Shown: positions 45,980 through 52,500 of the stretch, one piece after another
Numbering within the stretch: position 1 is the stretch's first letter
Layout of the letters: each line of letters begins with the position of its first letter
Source: Bigelowiella natans CCMP2755
Taxonomy: Eukaryota > Cercozoa > Chlorarachniophyceae
Direction of reading: 5' to 3'
DNA: 52,500 nucleotides
NCBI GenBank assembly: GCA_000320545.1
Contig: ADNK01003008.1
Span: 1-52,500 of the forward strand
Made by a program: the position numbers and the translations under genes
Notes under the pieces: model-generated
Database searches by the model: none
Told to the model about the DNA's origin: nothing
The model's input: the letters and a program-made list of their open reading frames with translations, nothing else

Positions 45980-47600
45980 ATTTGGTCGAATAAGATCAAA
46001 GTTCGCCGATATATTTGAGAGCTTAGATGCACAGAGTACGCGATAGCAACATGATATTCTGGCACCCGCGATGCAGCATCTGCATATGTGCACACGTAAT
46101 TTGAATGTAACTTGATCATACTATCTATCTATCTATCTTGGCCTTGCCCGAGTCCTATCTAGCCATCTGGCTGTGTGGTTCTTGCGCACGTTGTCTTGCA
46201 TCAATGCTCAGTTCCATGTTCAATGTAACCTTGTGTGTGTCCAAGTCCCGTGGGCCAGGCTTGTGTGATGAGCGCGCTTGGCTCGCTTCCTGTTGCCCAC
46301 CTGCTCATGGAGGTGTAGGCGCGTCCAGGTTTGTTGTCAGCAGTGCTCTCAGCACGACGATGCCTCGTTGGCACATCGAACAACCACGAATTCTAACCTT
46401 AAGTCTTGAGTCTTGAACCTTGAACGTTGGCCACGGTTCTAGCTCATGTGTTTTTTCCATCAATGCGTTTAATTTTCAATGTTCTTCTTCCTGCGAGCAG
46501 TGTCGGTTCGTCCGCCGAGTTGATGCTTGCGTGTCTGATCCACGACGACGCACGCTGGCGGCACGTGCCGCTGCGCCCAGCTGACTTTGCAGGCAATGCA
46601 GGCATTCTGCAGTGGACGCGTTGCACAAGCTAGTCTAGAAGTCACCAGTGAGCCTTAGATGCATGATTGGAAATGAGGAGTGATCGAGACACGTCGCTGA
46701 GCAACACACTTGCCTAGTTGCAAGCAGCAGTTCGTGCCAAGGTGAGAAGAACAGATGTTCCAAAGGAGTGCTAGAGTGCTTTTGCCATGCTGGAGTTTAG
46801 ACTGTGCTAGTGTGCAACACGATGCATGGATGTCACATCGCCCATGATCACGCACTGTTTTATTGGTGATGATGGCTATGGATGGCTGCATCATGCACGT
46901 GCACGTGCGAAGTTCATTGCGGCACAGCTAGACAAAGCAACATGACGTGCATGTCATGTGCAAAACACATTGCATGTCCATCATCGCCGCAATGGACTCA
47001 GCTAGCTGACAACAAAATCCGAACCGCAGATCTAGACATGCATGCGATGTACAATGTCGCCCTGGTCAACTCTCGCAACATCCTTCTTTTGCGCTTTTTG
47101 ATGAAAACACGACTGTGCATGCCATGGCAAACTTACACTTGCGTTTCACCAAAGGTGCTTGCGCCAATTAGCTCTAAAACCGTGCGCAGATAGCGTCTCT
47201 CTAGCTCTGCACAGATCAAAGAAATGTCCTGCATGCGGCGCATCGATCGATTTGAATTTATGTTTCACTCGATGTTCAACACGCCCATGTTCAGTGTTCA
47301 CGACATTGGCTGATTCTTCGTCCTACATAGCATGCCTAGAGTAACTTTGTGTTGCACAGCTAGCGTACCGTCATCGGCGTGTAGACATGCCCTCAAATTC
47401 ACCAGCAAGTACCTGCGCAATGGTTTTTGTTTCAAACTCGAGTATTAGGTACGAATCTAGCGAATGAGCTGAAGTGACCAGCTTTACAATGAAAAGACGC
47501 TTTCCAGAAAAACACCGTGGATCTCATGGAAATTCTTTCGGTGTCCAAAGGCATTCGAACGTCGCAGAATCAGAGGAAATAGGTGCACTTACTTATAAGA
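45980..47600. other. Spacer with TGCA/CATG/CTAG words
   Basis: No supported gene. A CTAT tetranucleotide run lies at about 46120-46138, and a CTTGAGTCTTGAACCTTGAA-like short repeat at 46405-46424. TTGCATGTCCATCATC at about 46970 matches the 34-36 kb spacer word. Plus-strand open frames in 47474-47722 overlap the desaturase exon in antisense and are not convincing. Confidence 0.6.
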
Positions 47601-49758
47601 TTATTTTTGAAAATAAATCCCAATTTTCTTCAAGACGCTACGATAGAAACCAAAAAATCCGTGCCAACTGCTCCGAACTCCAGTTGGACACACAAAAACA
47701 GATGCTGTATGTTTTAACTTAGTAACGACAACCTTCTCTTTTAGCTCTGGCTTTAACTTCCAACAGTTTGGCTCAGCTCCAGTGAGCTTATAAACAGTCT
47801 TTTCCAGGCGGCGGAAGAAATTTGTGTTGTCGAGAATGCCGTTCATATGGCCCGTGACGATACAATAGCTTCCGTCAAAGGGGGGGGTGTGATGGGCCAA
47901 ATGCTTGCGTTTGCTTAAGAGGATGCCAAATTGCTGCATCTAACAAAAGACGAATATGACGGCAACGATATACAATTCAGACATTCGAATGGCTACAGCT
48001 TCTTATCCGACAAGAATGACGATGAAATTGCAGAACAGCAACAAATGGCGTGATGAAAGCCAACACTATAGCATATTGAATCGTACAGCTATTACGACTA
48101 TTTTTCTCTTATCAATCACCTTAGAGATAGCTGGGGGCGTCTTTATCATGTGAGAGAGTTTGTGAAACTCCTGACCTAATATCTGCATGTTGAAGAAGAC
48201 AACGGCAGCGATTTCCCACCTAATATCCATTAAATGTAGTGGGAACTAGTTACTGATGAATGCAGGATCTCCAATCTCCAATGCAAAATCAATGAATTGA
48301 TGCTGAATTCGGGATAATAGGTTACGCACCCCCATAGCCCACTGCCAAACGTCGATACAGCAGCCTGGATGTACGGACGAATGCAGACAAGGATAATTCA
48401 AAATCAGCAGGGAAATTGTACGCTCTGGAACGATTTCGATGCTCAAAAGGATGTCAGAAACAGGAACCTTGTAGGGATATATGTGGACAATAATATGTGG
48501 ACAATAGTACCATCGAAAGTAGGAAGAGACACGGCAGCGCAATTTTGTAGACGTTATTGAAAAACGGCCTGCATTGGTTTCGTTAACGAGTGTCACATGA
48601 GCTATGAGATATAGAACTATTCGCGGCCGGCTATTCGAAATGCTTATTGTTGTGATTGTTGTATGTCCTTCAGGCACTCGTTGAAGAATTGTTTAAAGAA
48701 ATTGAAATAAAAGTGCTTTAGACTCTGTTCTTTGAGTTGCTTAAGGGTAAGTCGCAGAAGGAAAATCATCGTATTCTGCGACTACTCTAATGCAACACCT
48801 GTGCGTAATTGTCCAAGGAGCAGAATGGTGGCCTGATAATTAATGATGTAAGACCTCAGTTTTGCTGCAATGACGAAGAGATCATCAAACTCGAGGAGTT
48901 GTGACGGCTCCGAAGAAATTAATGCTTTCAGGTCTACAATAATGAGCTGCCAAAATGACCTTGGAAGGAGTGGATAATAGAGCCCATGATCGGGGTATTA
49001 ATGTCACCATAATTATCGACAGACCAGTGGAAAATTCCGGAGAAAAAATCGGCGAATAACATCGTAAAAGAAGCCACAAGCAGTGCTATGACAGGATCAA
49101 TCGCCGACGCCGACAGTGATATGTACTTGAAGGCATCTACGGAAGGGGGGGGAGGGGTGCGGTGTTAATTCATGACTTCCTTACAACATTCAGAGAGTCT
49201 CCTCTCTTGCCTATAAACTCTCACCCCTCCCCTCATTACACACATCACATGCATCACATGCTTTCTTGTCAGGCTATACCGGCAAGCAGAATGGCAGAGA
49301 GACCCCAAACTGCAATCGTCGTCGCTCTTTGCACGTTCGTCACCTGGTTGTTTAATGTAATAGAAACAGAGGAGAGAAGACGGTAATAAGTCGGGCAGCA
49401 GGAGCAAAGGCATATGAAGGTATATTCAGATATCGAAGCAATATCTTCTAAATCAGATTCCAGCTTGCGCGAGAAACTCATCGCCACTGGCTACCAAATT
49501 CACAACATGCGATATATTTTCTGCAGGCCACGAAGAGGCTTTCATCATTGTCAATAGTCCCACCTCGGTGCTATCTCCTTCCACCCACATCTCTGGCTGC
49601 TTGCCCCTTGCCTTCTTCGCGGTTCGCTCGAAATTTTGCACTGAGGAGGGGGAAGAGAAGTCTAGCTGTTGCTCTTGCTGCGCCTGCAATTGTTGGGACT
49701 GTGCAGATGGAGAAGACGAGGAAGATTCCTCGTTTTCAATTGAGAGACGTAGCGCAGC
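47601..49758 (-). CDS. FAD4/Kua (TMEM189/PEDS1)-type lipid desaturase, multi-exon
   Basis: Minus-strand exons 49495-49758, 49280-49343, 48960-49136, 48799-48832, then 48120-48219 and 47601-47939. All listed junctions are in phase except across 48220-48798, where the middle exon or exons are unresolved. The N-terminal exon is Ser/Gln-rich and begins at an acceptor, so the first exon lies further upstream. Family motifs: TM TTIAVWGLSAILLAG, ADFFSGIFHWSVDNYG, TPIMGSIIHSFQGHH, APWTIT, QILGQEFHKLSHM and RKHLAHHTPPFDGSYCIV. Together they supply the His-rich metal ligands of the family. Plant FAD4 makes the trans-16:1 chain of plastid phosphatidylglycerol; animal PEDS1 makes plasmalogens. Which reaction applies is not decidable here, but the C-terminal block NGILDNTNFFRRLE...GAEPNCW matches FAD4-type ends well. 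Confidence 0.85.
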
Positions 49759-49989
49759 CTTTTGTATTAGATATATATATTGATTCCACAACCAAACAGT
49801 CGTTAGTCGTCATACAATCACCTCTCTGGTTACGTTATTTACAACAAAGAAACCGAGGAGGATGTTTTAAGTTTAAATTTGAAGCTTATTTTGCAACTAC
49901 GCTGAGGAAAACTATATCCTAGCACCACCCAAAAAATCCAAAAAAAATCTTGAGGCAGAAAAGAAAATCCCGCCGAGGACAACGTCGGT

Positions 49990-50708
49990 TCAGAGAAAAT
50001 TCCAAAGGATATCATCAATCAATGCACGAACCTCGTAGGCATCAAGTGTCGGCTGAGAGGGAGGAGCCTCTTCCCTCAAAACCTCGGCGGTAGTTGACCT
50101 CCCTTGTAGCTTTCGAAGAAGATTCTGGCGATGACCAAGCTCATGGAGAGATCGAGAAGCACTCAAGATCCTACCATTCAACGAAACAGCAGGAATTAAT
50201 GGGAAAATAACTCACTAACTATGCATGGTTTCTCTTCTTTTTTCGGGTATGGGTTCTCTCCAAGTGGTTCGACATCAGCAGCGAATCAATAGTTCGCGGA
50301 ATTATTGCTGCTAGAAATTTGCTCACGGTTCGGCTTTCTTCTTTTTCTTCTTTTTTCTAATCACCGAGGCCGTGCTCCAGTGGTTGCTCGTACTGCTGGG
50401 GGACGGAGGGTCTGCACTCTCTGCCCACGGAGAGGCACAGAAAGGATGGCAACAGTCGCTATAGCTCCAAAGACCATGGTGTTTTTATCCACACCGACGT
50501 TGATCCTTGAAAAGAGTGGCCGGGGGTTGCAAGTTGAAGGGTGGAGAGGGTGCCACTGAACTGCTTGCTTCCCGAGGAGCTCAGCCGATGTTTTCCGGGG
50601 CTAACGCGCGACAAACCAAGAGAAATAGAACAGCAGTACCGTGCAGGGCCTTTTCTCTCTACGTCAATAAAATGGAACAAATTTTGCAATCTTACACTGA
50701 ACGTATGG
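49990..50708 (-). CDS. Unrecognised protein with one membrane segment, C-terminal exons
   Basis: Three minus-strand exons join in phase: 50640-50708, 50365-50505 and 49990-50170 (stop TGA). They encode a segment with FHFIDVERKGPARINVGVD, a hydrophobic stretch NTMVFGAIATVAILSVPL, a Pro/Arg-rich linker, and a helical end (SLHELGHRQNLLRKLQG ... VRALIDDILWNF). The 5' exons are not found. The position beside two genes with plastid links invites a plastid-membrane guess, but nothing in the sequence proves it. Confidence 0.6.
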
Positions 50709-51635
50709 CTGTCGGGAAAAAATGGATTATGGAGTGCCTTTCATTGATGCGGCAGAGGGATAGGTGTCCGAAACTCGAATTTTTAGAACGCTAAAAGGAA
50801 TTATCCAAAAATATACTTTGCGACTGCTACTTTGTCAAGTCGTAATTTGCTAAAGGACCTTCACTCATTCGCATCCAGATCGGTTCTTTAAAGGCTACGT
50901 AATTCCGCATTTAAAAACCGGTTATGTCCTATATCGGTGGTGAAATACAGGCGATTTAGATGTTGGAGGAATGCAGTTTACTAAAAGTTGGTAATTCCTC
51001 CTAAAACACATGACGGATCATTCGTACCACAGCCAGTTGCCACGTCTTGGCATAAAATTACCCTTGCTACATCGCAGCCTCCTGTACCGTTGGCAGAGCT
51101 CCTCTTCCAATTCGAGATTGAATAGTAAACTGCAATCTATAATATATTAGATGTTTTATCGATATATATTTTTCTAAATGTACCATCCGCAAAAAAGAAG
51201 AACTGGTGTACGCCATATCTCTCAAACCTCCCCAGGCACGTAGATCGGTTGGTGCCCCTCACAGTTGCAATAGCGTGCTATTTACCCTCCCCACCGAGAG
51301 CAGACACAAATAATTTGCTTTAGCATAATATCTTTGCAAGCCCTCAAAAATCTTTTGGCAAGGTGCTGATTCGGTCATGCCTCGATGAGATGTGCGCGTG
51401 ACGTGGTGTGTTGCTCGCTCAACTGACCGTTCATCTTGGCCAAAATGCCTTCAGGAGCCATAGTGTCCTTCATTCCTAGTATTTTCCCAGCACATTTTCC
51501 TTTGATACGCCTTGATGCATCTTCTCCCTTCCAATTTTGACCCGCCACAGCACAAACCAAGGGAACAAGATGCTAACCTCCTCCTATGGCTCGACGTCGG
51601 GACCTCTCCGTAGACACTCGCAAAAGAGCGGGGGC
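50709..51635. other. Region between divergent genes, no assigned feature
   Basis: No recognised gene. It should hold the 5' end of the 50 kb minus-strand gene and the promoter of the DUF2854 gene. A minus-strand open stretch at 51375-51560 looks weakly coding but lacks a start or partner exons. Confidence 0.4.
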
Positions 51636-52500
51636 ATGACCCGCATGCGCCTCCTCCTTCATTGTTTGTGCTCTGCGGCACTCTCTTCCATGATTTTAGT
51701 CGCTGTGTTTGACGAGTCACGTGCTCAGTTGTCCTCTCCGGCAACGATGAGGTCCGCGCGAGTGCATGCTGCTCCCCAATTCCAATCATTTCGCCAGCAG
51801 TTCTCCTCTCCCCGTGCGGCTTCCGCTGCTCCTCACTTTGGAAGGTATGTGTAGCTGTTGTGTTGTGGCATTGCACGGCACGCGTGTGCTCAACATTCGG
51901 CGTGTTGAACATGATTCGTACGTCTTTGTGGGTTGTGACTGCTCGATTATCATGACCAAATCACACACACACACGCGCGCGCGCGCGCGCACACTCACTC
52001 ACTTACATCTTTTGTATCGCTCCATCTCCGCCTTCCTGCGCCTCCTTTTATTACATCAATTACAACCAGACTCCATCTCTAAATGTTAATGTTTCCAAAT
52101 AAATAGCTCATCTTCCTTCACTACAAGTCCCCGTCACACTGGCCCTGCAAGCTACGGCCGCTTCTCAACCTCTTCCTCCTCTTCTCCTTTCCGCGTACAC
52201 GCTGATGACACATCCTCGATGAAAGCGGGAGGCTTCAACACAGCAGGGGAGGCTCCTTTCGAAATCAGAGGATTCTCCCTAGGAAATGCCGTTCTTGGGG
52301 TAGGATCATTGATCTTAGCAGCTTCCTTCTCGTCGTTTTTCCGCGGTGACTCTTCAGGAGGTTCTGGAATCGGATTTGTCTACGGTGTACCCATCATGCT
52401 CATCGGTGATATAGCAGCAGCAGCAGCAGCAGCAGCCCCACTCCCCTCCCCCCCCCTCTCCCTAAAACCCTACATCATTTTAATTCCTCGATTTGGTTGC
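51636..52500 (+). CDS. Plastid-targeted DUF2854 protein, partial (runs off window end)
   Basis: Exon 1 is 51636-51844 and exon 2 is 52128-52405, joined in phase with GT-AG sites. The gene continues past the window. The N-terminus is a signal peptide (MTRMRLLLHC then hydrophobic LCSAALSSMILVAV), followed by a Ser/Ala/Arg-rich stretch typical of a transit peptide. That bipartite leader is the pattern used to cross the membranes of secondary plastids. The mature part, from about FEIRGFSLGNAVLGVG to IGFVYGVPIMLIG, matches the two-helix DUF2854 family of cyanobacteria and plastids (FSLGNxGLxxG ... GFxYGIPLxLxG). The family's function is uncharacterised. Start choice: the second methionine four codons in is equally usable. 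Confidence 0.82.
51963..51992. repeat. (CA)n-(CG)n tract in DUF2854 intron
   Basis: CACACA passing into CGCGCG and back to CACTCA. The alternating purine-pyrimidine tract is of the Z-DNA-prone type. Confidence 0.9.

Noticed and set aside
46120-46138. CTAT repeat as part of a CRISPR-like array
   Set aside because: It is a plain tetranucleotide microsatellite without spacers. No CRISPR array, rRNA or tRNA was seen anywhere in the window.
31228-47600. Idea that the whole 31-47 kb segment is one inserted large-DNA-virus block
   Set aside because: Carrier, histone and kinase genes occur in some giant viruses, but no capsid, packaging or replication hallmark is seen, the H3 looks eukaryotic, and an intron-rich K+ channel gene sits in the middle.
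47474-47722. Plus-strand open frame of 82 codons
   Set aside because: It is antisense to the conserved C-terminal exon of the desaturase and has no recognisable feature.
51375-51912. Minus-strand open frames near the DUF2854 start
   Set aside because: They overlap the signal-peptide exon in antisense and have no domain or supported splice structure.

Overview
The window is nuclear DNA of a eukaryote, most likely an alga with a complex (secondary) plastid. Genes carry GT-AG introns, many introns are packed with (CA)n, (TA)n, (CT)n and poly-C tracts, and products include mitochondrial carriers, a gamma-secretase subunit, a histone H3 and an EF-hand two-pore K+ channel. The last gene encodes a DUF2854-type plastid protein of cyanobacterial ancestry behind a signal peptide, and a FAD4/Kua-type lipid desaturase lies nearby. 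Species or phylum cannot be fixed from sequence alone.

Layout. 0.3-4.0 kb: 15-exon mitochondrial carrier (+). 4.4-4.9 kb: doubtful small gene (-). 7.0-14.4 kb: secreted NHL-repeat protein (+), about 20 small exons. 15.1-15.9 kb: intronless APH-1 (-). 16.7-22.4 kb: unrecognised many-exon gene (+). 23.5-26.7 kb: degenerate cyclophilin (-). 27.2-31.2 kb: coiled-coil/kinase-like/RING-IBR-like fusion (+). 32.3 kb: frameshifted divergent histone H3 (+). 33.3-34.3 kb: intronless ADP/ATP-type carrier (-). 37.6-39.4 kb: WWE-WWE-PARP protein (+). 40.3-44.2 kb: EF-hand two-pore K+ channel (-). 44.3-46.0 kb: decayed protein kinase pseudogene (+). 47.6-49.8 kb: FAD4/Kua-type desaturase (-). 50.0-50.7 kb: unrecognised membrane protein (-). 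51.6 kb to the end: plastid DUF2854 gene (+), cut by the window edge.

Two gene classes interleave. One has tiny exons and long microsatellite-rich introns (first carrier, NHL, 16.7-22.4 kb gene, cyclophilin, K+ channel, desaturase). The other has none or a few short introns (kinase-RING fusion, H3, second carrier, PARP, kinase pseudogene, APH-1). Most of the second class clusters at 27-46 kb, where regulatory-type domains (kinase, ubiquitin-ligase-like, ADP-ribosylation, histone) sit next to broken copies, separated by spacers rich in CTAG, TGCA and CATG words. This mosaic is the most interesting part of the window.

The gene models for the first carrier (307 aa), kinase-RING fusion (1154 aa), PARP (592 aa) and K+ channel (423 aa) were joined by hand. 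Every splice phase closes to an exact open frame. Other multi-exon genes are only partly resolved, as noted in their entries.
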